Below are positions 11,131-20,293 of a stretch of DNA of 64,000 nt, in pieces; position 1 is the stretch's first letter; each line of letters begins with the position of its first letter. The notes under the pieces were generated by a model. That model saw nothing but the letters and a program-made list of their open reading frames with translations, made no database searches and was not told where the DNA came from. A program made the translations under genes and the position numbers. The DNA is from an uncultured Pseudomonadota bacterium (GTDB lineage Bacteria; Myxococcota_A; UBA796; SXON01). Where the stretch lies: NCBI GenBank assembly GCA_903844155.1, contig CAIMSU010000280.1, forward strand, positions 1-64,000. The letters are read 5' to 3'.

Positions 11131-12840
11131 CTACTGCATGTAGACGGTCGCGTCGGTCCAGTACGTGTTGTCGTCGCGCTTTGCATCGCCAGACGCGATC
11201 GTGATGCCGTACAGCGAGGGCAGCGGGAAGCTGATGTCGCCGAGGAGGCTGAGGATGACGTTCACGGGCAGCGCCTGGGCGAGCAGGTTCGTCGTGGCGT
11301 CGTTTGACGCGCCCCAGTCGCTCTCGCGCACGTCCATCACCACCGTCGGCGTGCCGAGCGAGAGGACCAGAGCGCCGTCCTGGATCGTCATGGTCGTGTC
11401 CACCCAGAGGGACATCGCGACGACGATGTGGTTGCCGAGGCCGCCCCCGGGCGTGTCGATGGTGACGAGCAGCTCGGAGACCTGCGCCTGCGCGTTGCCG
11501 TCCGCGCCCTGCACCATGACGGGCGGGAGGGAGGCGACGGTCGAGATCGTGCCGGAGGAGGCCTTCAACAGCACGAGCATGGCCGGGTCGAGCGAACCGT
11601 CGTCTGTGGAGAGGGTCATGTCGAGGATGCCCGCGCGCCAGGCCTGGAAAAGCACCATGTTGAGCAGGTTGTCCGAGAAGCCGGCCGCGATGTCCGCGTG
11701 GGTGTCGACGGTCGGGTCGACACCGGGCGCGCCGAGGTAGCCCGGGTAGGTCTTGGTGCCGCCGTCGTCCATCGCGACGTCCACGCCGAGGCCGATGGCG
11801 AGGCCGTTGTTGTCGATGTCCGCGCTGTTGAAGCTGAAGCCGAGGTCGAGGTTGTGGTTGAGGATGGTCGTCGAGAAGCTGGGGTCGAGGCCGGCGAGCG
11901 TCGAGGAGAGCAGGTCGGGGACCATCGTGGTGATCTTGTCGGTCAGCAGGCTCTCGACGGTGGAGCGGATGGTGTCGACGAGCAGGTAGTCGGTCACGTA
12001 GCTGGGGAGCAGCGAGGTGTTGTAGGCGAAGTCCTTGAGGTCGACCGAGCAGTCCGTCAGCGTGACCGCGATCTTGCCGTCCACGATCCCGACGGTGATG
12101 CTGGCGGTGATGACGGCGCTGGACGCGCTCATTCCGACGTCATCCGGTCCGAAATCGAAGCCGGCGGCGCTGCCGTAGGCGCTCGTGTCGACGACCAGGT
12201 TCGGGAGCGTCGCGGTGAGCGTGAGGAGGCCGCTGGACGGCGTGAGCTTGATGTCTGGCGTGTCGAAGCTGATGGAGGTGATGTCGTCGTTGATGTTCAG
12301 CGCCTCAAAACCGAGCACCGTGTAACTGTCCGTGTAGACGGGGTTCATCGCTGTGACTTGCGCGGTGAGCAGTTCCGGGGTCATGTAATCGGCGACCATG
12401 GTGCCGATCTTGTCGAGGCCGCTCTGGTTCACGCGCGCGAGGAGCGCGTTGTCCACGCCGTTGTCCGGGTTCGCGAACGTCCCGGCGAGCACGCCGTGGC
12501 GCACGAACTGGGTGTCGCCCCGCAGGTCGACGGCGGAGGCTTCGACGACGTTGACGCCGCGGTTGAGGTCGAGCTTGCCCTTCCAATTGTCGCCGGTGCG
12601 CGTGGCGTCCGACGGGCTTCCGCCCGGCGCGAGGTCGATGGCGACGCTCTGCACGTTCTGCGCTGTGCCGGTCACCTCCGTCGATCCCGCCGGCACCCAG
12701 TCGCCCGCGGTCGGCGAGGTGAGGTCGAAGACGGCGTCCGCGATGGTCTCCTGGGGGGTGCCCTTGTCCTGGTTGCAGCCAGCCAGCGCGAGGGAGACCA
12801 GGGCGAGCGGTGCGAGGATGGACAGGATGGACCGGTGCAT
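11131..12840 (-). CDS. Hypothetical lipoprotein (~570 aa)
   Basis: [27 protein letters not shown] lipobox; single long ORF. Confidence 0.7.
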   Translation of the reverse strand: MHRSILSILAPLALVSLALAGCNQDKGTPQETIADAVFDLTSPTAGDWVPAGSTEVTGTAQNVQSVAIDLAPGGSPSDATRTGDNWKGKLDLNRGVNVVEASAVDLRGDTQFVRHGVLAGTFANPDNGVDNALLARVNQSGLDKIGTMVADYMTPELLTAQVTAMNPVYTDSYTVLGFEALNINDDITSISFDTPDIKLTPSSGLLTLTATLPNLVVDTSAYGSAAGFDFGPDDVGMSASSAVITASITVGIVDGKIAVTLTDCSVDLKDFAYNTSLLPSYVTDYLLVDTIRSTVESLLTDKITTMVPDLLSSTLAGLDPSFSTTILNHNLDLGFSFNSADIDNNGLAIGLGVDVAMDDGGTKTYPGYLGAPGVDPTVDTHADIAAGFSDNLLNMVLFQAWRAGILDMTLSTDDGSLDPAMLVLLKASSGTISTVASLPPVMVQGADGNAQAQVSELLVTIDTPGGGLGNHIVVAMSLWVDTTMTIQDGALVLSLGTPTVVMDVRESDWGASNDATTNLLAQALPVNVILSLLGDISFPLPSLYGITIASGDAKRDDNTYWTDATVYMQ

Positions 12841-12951
12841 GAGGACTCCGTTGGAGGGCGGAGCTACACGATCCGGCACCCCAATGTCAAGCGATTCCGG
12901 CGGAATTTCCCGTTTTGCCGTCTTTTTCCGGCGGACGGGGGTTGCGCGGAA

Positions 12952-13779
12952 TCAGCCCTGACCGGGCAGCTCGACCCAGATCCCGCCGGGGATGGTACGC
13001 ACCTCGCCAAGCGTGATCGTCTCGCCGGCTTCGAGGCCGCAGCGAACGGCCGGTGCGAGCTGCCAGTGCGTCGCGTCGCCGGGCGGCGTTGCGCGAACAG
13101 TGGCGCCACGTTTGAGCAGGACGGTCTCTCCGGCTTTGCCGGGAGGGTTACTACCGGCGTAGAACCAGCCAATCGTGCCGGAGCCCTTGCAGGCGGAGGG
13201 GAGGGCGTGCGCGGCGGGCGGGGCGGTTGCGACGGCGGCGACGGCCGCGTACGACGGGGCCTTTGTTGCGGGAGCGGGGGCGCGGGCGACGGGCGCGAGG
13301 GCCGGAGACGATGCCAGCGCGGGAGTCAGCTCGGCGACCTGCGGGGCAACGGGCGCGGCGACGGGGGTGGCGACGCCCTCCGCGGGGGCAGCGGCAGCGA
13401 CGCTTGCCCCCGAATTGGCAGCCGCAGCTCCAGACATTGCGGACGCGACGCCCGACATCGCCACCGCCGAACCAACGACGAACAGGATCGCGACCGCCGC
13501 TGGCACCATCGCCCACGCCCGGCTTCGGGCTCCCGGCGCAAGGCTACGCGCCGCCTCGCGGGCGTTCTCGTCGCCCGGCAGCAACCCGGAGACCCGCGTG
13601 GCCACGTCGTGCACGCGCCCCAGCCGATCCGCGGTCGCGAGCAGGTCCCGCCAGCCATGCGCGCCCATGCCCTGGGGCGTCGGAAGCCCGCAGGCTGCCG
13701 CGACCTCGACTGCGCCGTGGGGCAGCCGACGGGCGTAGAACACCGAGAGTTCGTCGAGGGTGGTGAGGTCGAGGCGCAT
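12952..13779 (-). CDS. Membrane-anchored hypothetical: N-terminal effector-associated-domain-like segment, TM, Ala/Pro-rich linker, SH3-like C-terminus
   Basis: N-term LTTLDELSVFYARRLP…HGWRDLLATADRLGRVHDVATRVSGLLPGDENAREAA; TM AWAMVPAAVAILFVVGSAVAM; C-term ETVLLKRGATVRATPPGDATHW. Confidence 0.5.
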   Translation of the reverse strand: MRLDLTTLDELSVFYARRLPHGAVEVAAACGLPTPQGMGAHGWRDLLATADRLGRVHDVATRVSGLLPGDENAREAARSLAPGARSRAWAMVPAAVAILFVVGSAVAMSGVASAMSGAAAANSGASVAAAAPAEGVATPVAAPVAPQVAELTPALASSPALAPVARAPAPATKAPSYAAVAAVATAPPAAHALPSACKGSGTIGWFYAGSNPPGKAGETVLLKRGATVRATPPGDATHWQLAPAVRCGLEAGETITLGEVRTIPGGIWVELPGQG

Positions 13780-13861
13780 GGCGGACTCCAGCCAGTTCAG
13801 GCGAAGTCAGCATACCATATTGACGCGTCAAGTCAACCCTGGTCGGCCGGGCGAGAAATCC

Positions 13862-14234
13862 TCAGGGTGCTCGCGCCTTCGGCAGGCGATCCATGACGAG
13901 CTTCCGGCACTCCTCCGCGGCCCCGCACACGCCGAGCAGCTCGTCCCGGTCCCGGCCCGGCCAGTCGAGCGCACCGCGGACCCATTGCTCCCGGCAGCTC
14001 ATCCCGTCCGCGCCGGTAAGCTCGTCGCAGAGCGTGGTCGCCTCGGCGGCGCCGGGGGCCGCGAGCGCCTCGCGCTCGACGCACGTCCTGTGGATCGCGG
14101 CCTGCCCGACGTACTGAGCGCAGGGGTCGGTCGCCGGCACGGGCCTGGCGTCGGTGCACCCCGAAAGCGGCCAGAGCATGACAGCGGCCACGGCCAGCCA
14201 AACGAGCACGACAGCGGCGAACAGGGGTCTCATG
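13862..14234 (-). CDS. Hypothetical small Cys-rich lipoprotein
   Basis: MRPLFAAVVLVWLAVAAVMLWPLSGCTDARP lipobox; start CAT 14232-14234. Confidence 0.55.
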
Positions 14235-14284
14235 CACTGGCAGTGCGAGGCCGCGCCGGAGCTATCCATCCATCTCACGCCCTT

Positions 14285-14301
14285 CGCGGGATAATCCCGC
14301 G
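14285..14301. promoter_or_regulatory. Perfect palindrome CGCGGGAT-A-ATCCCGCG just upstream of glpK
   Basis: 8-bp arms, 1-nt centre, ends 2 nt before ATG at 14304; contains GATAAT. Confidence 0.4.
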
Positions 14302-14303
14302 CG

Positions 14304-15815
14304 ATGCCGACCCGCACCTCCCCCCTCGCCCCGGGCCGCCCCGCTGACCCCTCGGGCCTCGTCCTCGCCATCGATCAGGGCACGACCTCATCGCGCGCAG
14401 CGCTCGTCGACCACGAGAGCCGCGTCGTCGCCAGTCATAGCGTCGAGTACCCCAACTACTTCCCGTCGCCCGGGCGCGTCGAGCACGACGCCGAGGAGAT
14501 CTGGGGTTCGGTCGCGGGCGCGGTCGGGCAGGTCCTCGCGAACGTCCACCCGAGCCGCATCGTCGCCATCGGCATCACAAACCAGCGCGAGACGTCGCTT
14601 TTCTGGGACGCCGCGACAGGCCGCTCGGCCCACCGCGCCCTTGTCTGGCAGGATCGCCGCACCGCCGCGCGTTGCGAGGAGTTGAAGCAGGCCGGTTGGG
14701 AGGACAAAATTCGCGCCCGGACCGGCCTCGTCATCGACCCGTACTTCTCCGGGACCAAGGCGGAGTGGATGCTCCAGAACGTCCCGGGCGTACGCGAGGG
14801 CGCAGCAACCGGCGCGCTGCGGTACGGCACGATCGACAGCTACATCGCCTGGAAATTGACTGGCGAGCACGTGACCGACCCGTCGAACGCCAGTCGGACG
14901 CTGCTCTACGACATCACCCGGAACCGCTGGGACGACGAGCTGCTCGCGCTCTTCGGCGTGCCCGCAGCGTGCCTCGCCCGCGTTGTCGACAATGCCGGCA
15001 CCTTCGGCGTCACCCGCGGGGTCGGCTTCCTGCCGGACGGCATCCCCGTCGCCGGGCTGGCGGGCGACCAGCAGTCCGCGCTGTTCGGGCAAGCCTGCTT
15101 CGGGTCCGGCGAGGCCAAGTGCACCTACGGAACGGGCGCTTTCCTCCTGATGAACACGGGCACGCGCCCCGTCCCGTCAACCCGCGGCATGCTGACCACC
15201 ATCGGCTGGCGCCTGGGCGGCGAGACCACCTACGCGCTCGAAGGCAGCGCGTTCGTCGCAGGAGCGGCGGTGCAATGGCTGCGCGACGGCTTGGGGATCA
15301 TCCAGAAGTCGTCGGACGTGGAGGCACTGGCGCGGACGGTCGAGGACAACGGCGGCGTGAGCTTCGTGCCGGCGCTGGCGGGCCTGGGGGCGCCGCACTG
15401 GCGGCCAGACGCGCGCGGGCTGCTCTGCGGGCTGACGCGCGGGAGCAACCGCGGGCACATCGCGAGGGCCGTGCTGGAGGGCATGGCGCTGCAGATCGCC
15501 GACATCCTCGGGGCGATGGAGGCCGACAGCGGGCAGCCGCTGAAGGAGCTGAAGGTCGACGGCGGTGCCGCCCAGAACGAGCTGCTGATGCAGTTCCAGG
15601 CCGACGTGCTCGGCGTGCGCTGCGTCCGGCCGACGAACCTGGAGACGACCGCGATGGGCGCCGCGTATCTGGCCGGGCTCGGCGTCGGTTTCTGGCAGAG
15701 CCTGGACGACGTTCGGGACGCGTGGGCGAAGGATCGGACGTTTGAGCCGGGGATGTCGGGCGACGAGCGTGCGAGCCGGCGGGCGAGCTGGGCCGCGGCT
15801 GTGAGTCGGGCGTGA
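14304..15815 (+). CDS. glpK: Glycerol kinase
   Basis: LVLAIDQGTTSSRAALVD…ITNQRETSLFWD…ALVWQDRRTA…PYFSGTKAEWML…GLAGDQQSALFGQACF…KCTYGTGAFLLMNTG. Confidence 0.97.
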   Translation: MPTRTSPLAPGRPADPSGLVLAIDQGTTSSRAALVDHESRVVASHSVEYPNYFPSPGRVEHDAEEIWGSVAGAVGQVLANVHPSRIVAIGITNQRETSLFWDAATGRSAHRALVWQDRRTAARCEELKQAGWEDKIRARTGLVIDPYFSGTKAEWMLQNVPGVREGAATGALRYGTIDSYIAWKLTGEHVTDPSNASRTLLYDITRNRWDDELLALFGVPAACLARVVDNAGTFGVTRGVGFLPDGIPVAGLAGDQQSALFGQACFGSGEAKCTYGTGAFLLMNTGTRPVPSTRGMLTTIGWRLGGETTYALEGSAFVAGAAVQWLRDGLGIIQKSSDVEALARTVEDNGGVSFVPALAGLGAPHWRPDARGLLCGLTRGSNRGHIARAVLEGMALQIADILGAMEADSGQPLKELKVDGGAAQNELLMQFQADVLGVRCVRPTNLETTAMGAAYLAGLGVGFWQSLDDVRDAWAKDRTFEPGMSGDERASRRASWAAAVSRA

Positions 15816-16543
15816 GGTTCGGCCTGGGAGCGCTCCTGCTCGCAGCAATCATCGCGGCTTCGACGCCTGCAGTTGCTGGCCCGCCCGTGCCGCCCCCCCC
15901 GGCGACGACGCCGGCACCCGCCCCGGCCCCCGTCTGCGAGCTCGCCGCCAGCGTGGCCGTCCTCGCGACGACCGGGTCAAAGGACGACTACCTCTGTGTC
16001 GCCGGCGACCCGGGCGCGCCGGTCGCGCTCGTGGCCGCGCTGGACGCGCTGCACGGCGACGAAAAGACGGTTGAAGGTCCGAGAAACCGTTACAGCCGCG
16101 CGCTGGCCTTGTGGCTGCTGCAACACGAGGACGACGCCTGGGACCCCATCTTCATCCGCCGCCTCTCCGCCGATGACCGCCGCCTCCTCTCCGACGGCGT
16201 CCACGCCCGCCGCGGCCGGCAATCGCCAGCGCCCGAACACGACGCGATCTTCCGGAACCTCCCCTGGTACCGGCCAGATCCCAACTACAACGACGCGCGC
16301 CTCACGCCCGCGGACAAGGCCCAGATCGCCCTCGCGGACAGACCTCCGCCAGCACCCCTCGCCCCTCCCCCGCCCGAGCCAGAAGCCCACCACGGCGCCA
16401 AAGCCGAGGATGGCGCTACGCCTTCCGCCACGAGCGGGATCTGCGGGTGCTCGGCGCTACAGGGTCGCGACGGCTGGCCGCTCGCTCCGGCCACCGTCCT
16501 CCTCGCTGCGCTCGCCCTGCTTCGTCGCCGGCGTTCCGCTTAA
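15812..16543 (+). CDS. Secreted hypothetical with MYXO-CTERM-like C-terminal tail
   Basis: Signal peptide; C-terminus [35 protein letters not shown] (Cys motif, hydrophobic stretch, Arg cluster). Confidence 0.65.
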   Translation: MRFGLGALLLAAIIAASTPAVAGPPVPPPPATTPAPAPAPVCELAASVAVLATTGSKDDYLCVAGDPGAPVALVAALDALHGDEKTVEGPRNRYSRALALWLLQHEDDAWDPIFIRRLSADDRRLLSDGVHARRGRQSPAPEHDAIFRNLPWYRPDPNYNDARLTPADKAQIALADRPPPAPLAPPPPEPEAHHGAKAEDGATPSATSGICGCSALQGRDGWPLAPATVLLAALALLRRRRSA

Positions 16544-17202
16544 TCGACGGCCAAGGCCCGTAAGTTCGCGGCGACCTTGAAAGGCGCCCCGGTCGCCGCC
16601 CGCACCTGGTCGACGGTCAGGTCCGCGGCGATCTCCGTCAGCGTCAACGCGTCCGCCCCCCTGCCGAACGTGAACACGCCGTAGTCGGTGATGAGCAGGT
16701 GGACGCACGCGACACCTGTGAGCGGGAGCGTGCAATTGCGTAGGAGCTTCGCCTCGCCTTTCGCGGTGTGCTCCATCGTCACGACAACCCGGCGGGCGCC
16801 GGCAACGAGATCCATCGCGCCGCCCATCCCCTTCACGAGCTTGCCGGGGATCATCCAGTTTGCGAGGTCGCCCGAGGCGCTCACCTGCATGGCACCGAGG
16901 ATTGTCAGGTCCACGTGACCACCGCGGATCATGCCAAAACTGTCGGCAGAGCTGAAGAAGCTCGCTCCGGGCAGCGCCGTGACGGTCTGCTTGCCGGCAT
17001 TGATGAGGTCAGCGTCGACGGCAGCCTCGCCCGGGAACGGGCCCATGCCGAGGAGGCCGTTCTCGCTGTGGAGCACGATGTCCATGCCGGCCGGGATCTC
17101 GTTGGCGACGAGCGTGGGGATGCCGATGCCGAGGTTCACGTAGTAGCCGTCGCGCAGCTCCTCGGCGGCGCGGCGGACGATGCCATCACGGGAGAGAGGC
17201 AT
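16540..17202 (-). CDS. scoB: 3-oxoacid CoA-transferase subunit B
   Basis: [38 protein letters not shown]…[28 protein letters not shown]. Confidence 0.93.
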   Translation of the reverse strand: MPLSRDGIVRRAAEELRDGYYVNLGIGIPTLVANEIPAGMDIVLHSENGLLGMGPFPGEAAVDADLINAGKQTVTALPGASFFSSADSFGMIRGGHVDLTILGAMQVSASGDLANWMIPGKLVKGMGGAMDLVAGARRVVVTMEHTAKGEAKLLRNCTLPLTGVACVHLLITDYGVFTFGRGADALTLTEIAADLTVDQVRAATGAPFKVAANLRALAVD

Positions 17203-17204
17203 GG

Positions 17205-17945
17205 TTACTCCTGGCCTTTGGCCGCGCCCGAAGGCGCCAGCACCGTGCGTTTTTCGATCCGCTTCTCGTACTGCTCGCCAACGATGAGGCGCTGCACGAA
17301 AATCCCGGGTGTATGGACCTGATCGGGGTCGATGTCGTCGACCAGCTCCTCGACCTCGGCGATGGTCACGCGCGCGGCCGTCGCCATCATCGGGTTGAAG
17401 TTCCGCGCCGTCGCCCGGTAGACGAGGTTGCCGTGCCGGTCGCCCCGCCATGCCTTCACGATCGCGAAGTCGGCATACAACCCACGCTCCATCACGTAGG
17501 GGCGGGCCGCCGCGCCCTCGCCGAACCACCGGGTGTCCTTCCCGTCTGCCACGACGGTGCCGTAGCCGGTCGCGGTGTAGAACGCGGGAATGCCCGCTCC
17601 ACCTGCCCGGATCCGCTCAGCCAACGTTCCCTGCGGGCAGAGCTCCACCTCCAGCTCGCCGGACATGAACTGGCGTTCGAACTCCTTGTTCTCGCCGACG
17701 TATGACGAGATCATCTTCTTGACCTGCCGCGTCCGTAACAGGATGCCGAGGCCGAAATCGTCGCCGGCGACCCCGCCAACCCCGGCGTTGTTCGAGACGA
17801 ACGTGAGCCCGCGGACGCCCAGCGCGCGGATGGCCAGGATGAGGTTCTCGGGGATGCCGCAGAGCCCGAAGCCGCCGGCCATGATCATCGCGCCGTCGGG
17901 GATGTCGGCGACCGCGGCCGACGCGCTGGGGAGGAGCTTGTCCAT
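17205..17945 (-). CDS. scoA: 3-oxoacid CoA-transferase subunit A
   Basis: [22 protein letters not shown]…[20 protein letters not shown]…[34 protein letters not shown]. Confidence 0.93.
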   Translation of the reverse strand: MDKLLPSASAAVADIPDGAMIMAGGFGLCGIPENLILAIRALGVRGLTFVSNNAGVGGVAGDDFGLGILLRTRQVKKMISSYVGENKEFERQFMSGELEVELCPQGTLAERIRAGGAGIPAFYTATGYGTVVADGKDTRWFGEGAAARPYVMERGLYADFAIVKAWRGDRHGNLVYRATARNFNPMMATAARVTIAEVEELVDDIDPDQVHTPGIFVQRLIVGEQYEKRIEKRTVLAPSGAAKGQE

Positions 17946-17954
17946 CGCCGCCTG

Positions 17955-18566
17955 CTAACCCGGCAACCCCGCGATCAACGCGCGCAGCGCCTGCCCCCGA
18001 TGGCTGATGGCGTCCTTTTGGACAGGCGAAAGCTCGGCCATCGTGCGACCGGGCGTGGCGTTCGGCAGGAACAGCGGGTCGTAGCCGAAGCCGCCGTCAC
18101 CCCTCGCCGCGAAGGCGATTGTGCCCTCGCAACGGCCCTCAAAGAGCAAGGGTGCAAACCGGGGTTGGCGATGGACCAGGGCCAGGACGCAGCGGAATCG
18201 GGCGGTGCGACGCTCCGGAGATACGCCCGCCAACTCCTCTAGGAGTAACGCCCGGTTTGCCTCGTCGGTCGCCTCGGGCGAGTACCGCTTCGACCACACT
18301 CCGGGCCGACCGCCCAGCGCGTCCACCTCGATCCCGGAGTCGTCCGCCAGAAAGTCGGGGCCGCCGGGGATCCCGTCCTCCATCCAGTCCGCGACGAACT
18401 CCGCTTTCTGTAGGGCGTTCGCCTCAAAAGTGTCGCCGGTCTCAGGGGGGTCGCCCGCGTCCTCCGGGAGCGGACGCCACGAAACGCCGGGCGCCATCCG
18501 CCGGAGCTCCTCGACTTTGTGCAGGTTCCGGCTGCAAAGAACTATCGAGCGCACGCCCCCAGTCAC
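17955..18566 (-). CDS. rdgB: Non-canonical purine NTP pyrophosphatase (XTP/dITP, Ham1/RdgB)
   Basis: VLCSRNLHKVEELRRM…TFEANALQKAEF…FLADDSGIEVDALGGRPGVWSKRYS…GDGGFGYDPLFLP…MAELSPVQKDAISHRGQA. Confidence 0.94.
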   Translation of the reverse strand: MTGGVRSIVLCSRNLHKVEELRRMAPGVSWRPLPEDAGDPPETGDTFEANALQKAEFVADWMEDGIPGGPDFLADDSGIEVDALGGRPGVWSKRYSPEATDEANRALLLEELAGVSPERRTARFRCVLALVHRQPRFAPLLFEGRCEGTIAFAARGDGGFGYDPLFLPNATPGRTMAELSPVQKDAISHRGQALRALIAGLPG

Positions 18567-19327
18567 CCTTCGACGACCAGCCCGTCGTACCCGCGCTCCA
18601 CGCGCACGCCTGTACGCGCGACCTTTGCCACGGCCGTCTCCGGGTCATTGTCGGGGTACAAATGCGTCATGATGACGCGCCGAGGCTTGGCGGCGTCCAC
18701 GATCGCCGCCACGTCGTCCGGACCGAGGTGGGAATCCCACGGGTCCTTGCCCGGCACGGCGCACTCCGTGACGAATACATCGACGTTCGCGGCCAATTGG
18801 ATCAGGTTGTCGCTGGGGCCTGTGTCCCCCGAGAAGAGCGTCACAAACCCATCCGGGCTCGTAAAACGCAGGTGCAAAGCGCCCGCCGAGTGGTTGGCGG
18901 GGAGCGTGTCGAGGCGGACCCCGCCGGGGAGCATGGCGGTGCCAGCGCCGTCGAGCGGGAGCTCGGTCACTCGCGTCGTCCACCGATCCGACCGGATCCA
19001 GGCGCCGTAGACCCCGTAAAGACCATCGAGGAAGCCCTGGAATCCGTCGCCCGCCCAGATCGGGTAGTCGCGCGTGCGGGGCAGCTCCACGCCGACCTTC
19101 AGCGCGAAGAGAATGGGGACGAGGTCGCCACAGTGATCGACGTGGCGATGGCTGTAAACGCCGCCGTCAAGCTCGCGAACGTCCACGCCGATGCGCTTGA
19201 GCCTCGTCATCGTGCCGCTGCCACCGTCGACCAGCACGCGCGCGCCCGCCTCCTCCAGCAAGAAGGCCGCCGAGCCGCGCTCAGCGTCGGGCACCAACGT
19301 CCCGCTCCCGATGATGGTGAACCTCAT
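18563..19327 (-). CDS. MBL-fold metallo-hydrolase (RNase Z-like)
   Basis: MRFTIIGSGTLVPDAERGSAAFLLEEAGARVLVDGGSGTM…YSHRHVDHCGDL…FVTLFSGDTGPSDNLIQLA…MTHLYPDND. Confidence 0.88.
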   Translation of the reverse strand: MRFTIIGSGTLVPDAERGSAAFLLEEAGARVLVDGGSGTMTRLKRIGVDVRELDGGVYSHRHVDHCGDLVPILFALKVGVELPRTRDYPIWAGDGFQGFLDGLYGVYGAWIRSDRWTTRVTELPLDGAGTAMLPGGVRLDTLPANHSAGALHLRFTSPDGFVTLFSGDTGPSDNLIQLAANVDVFVTECAVPGKDPWDSHLGPDDVAAIVDAAKPRRVIMTHLYPDNDPETAVAKVARTGVRVERGYDGLVVEG

Positions 19328-19339
19328 CGGCCGGCAGCC

Positions 19340-20230
19340 CTACCCATGGAACAGGCCAAAGACGACAGCGGCGGCGACCACCGTGAAGATCAGCAGGATC
19401 ACCACGCCCACGGCGATGTAGGGGAGGTAGCTCCGCGGCGCTTCGACCTCGAATTCGGGAGTCGGCGCGGGCTCCGGCTCGGGGGTGCGCGCCGCCTTCG
19501 GCTGCTCTTTGGGCGCCTCGGGTTCAACCGGAGTCGCGAACGCGCCGTTCCGCAGGGAGAGGGCGAACACGCCGAACTCCGCGATGTCCTTGCAAAGTGG
19601 CATGTTCTGCAGCATCCACTTCTCAAAGCCGTTCTCTTCGTTCGCGTTGCCCATCCGGCCCGCTTCGTAGAGCGGGAGCGGTGCGTAGTCGAGGTTCGGC
19701 TTGTCCGGGCACTCGGCAAACCGAACGCCCGCCTCGTTCTTCAGCCAGCGCTTGAGGGCGTAACGGGCGTCGAGCACGGCAAAGGGCATCCCGCCGAGCA
19801 CCTCCGCCTCCTTCGTGACGCGCTCAAAAGGGTACCGTGCGTCGTAGGCATGCGCGAGCAAGCGCACCTGCGCGGGCGGCATCGCATCCCGGGCACGCGC
19901 GAGGATCTCGGACGGAAGTTTGCCGCCCGTGAGCTGGTTCGCAAAATCGCCGCCAGGGATGCGCCCCCCGGCCATCCGGAGCTCTTCCGACAGGATCCCG
20001 TGAGCCCAGTCCGACAGGTCCGCCGGGTTCGTCACGCCGACGATCCCCTGCTGGAAGCGGGTGCAGGCGCGCTGCAGCGGCGTACGACCATGCTGATCGC
20101 CGAGCCGGGCGGCAGTCACCGCGTAGTACCAGTCAGAAAACCGCTGGGCCATCGCCTGGCCGGAGGCGGCATCGCCACTCCGCCACTGCTTGAAGAGCTG
20201 CTGCGGGGCAAGGGTGTTCAGATCGGGCAT
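19340..20230 (-). CDS. Hypothetical protein with C-terminal TM anchor
   Basis: MPDLNTLAPQQLFKQWRSGDAASGQAMAQRFSDWYYAV…; C-terminal YLPYIAVGVVILLIFTVVAAAVVFGLFHG. Confidence 0.6.
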   Translation of the reverse strand: MPDLNTLAPQQLFKQWRSGDAASGQAMAQRFSDWYYAVTAARLGDQHGRTPLQRACTRFQQGIVGVTNPADLSDWAHGILSEELRMAGGRIPGGDFANQLTGGKLPSEILARARDAMPPAQVRLLAHAYDARYPFERVTKEAEVLGGMPFAVLDARYALKRWLKNEAGVRFAECPDKPNLDYAPLPLYEAGRMGNANEENGFEKWMLQNMPLCKDIAEFGVFALSLRNGAFATPVEPEAPKEQPKAARTPEPEPAPTPEFEVEAPRSYLPYIAVGVVILLIFTVVAAAVVFGLFHG

Positions 20231-20293
20231 TTCGGCATCGTAAGGAGTAAGACAGTTTCGGACAAGCCCCGCCGGCGTGGTAGCCTGCGGCTG

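Noticed and set aside
11428-13896. 822-aa plus-strand ORF
   Set aside because: Low-complexity Arg/Gly/Val/Asp composition, antisense to the lipoprotein at 11131-12840 and to 12952-13779; shadow ORF.
18119-20293. First ~720 residues of the 1006-aa plus-strand ORF
   Set aside because: Antisense to rdgB, MBL hydrolase and the tail-anchored gene; only the part after 20294 is real (oxidoreductase N-terminus).
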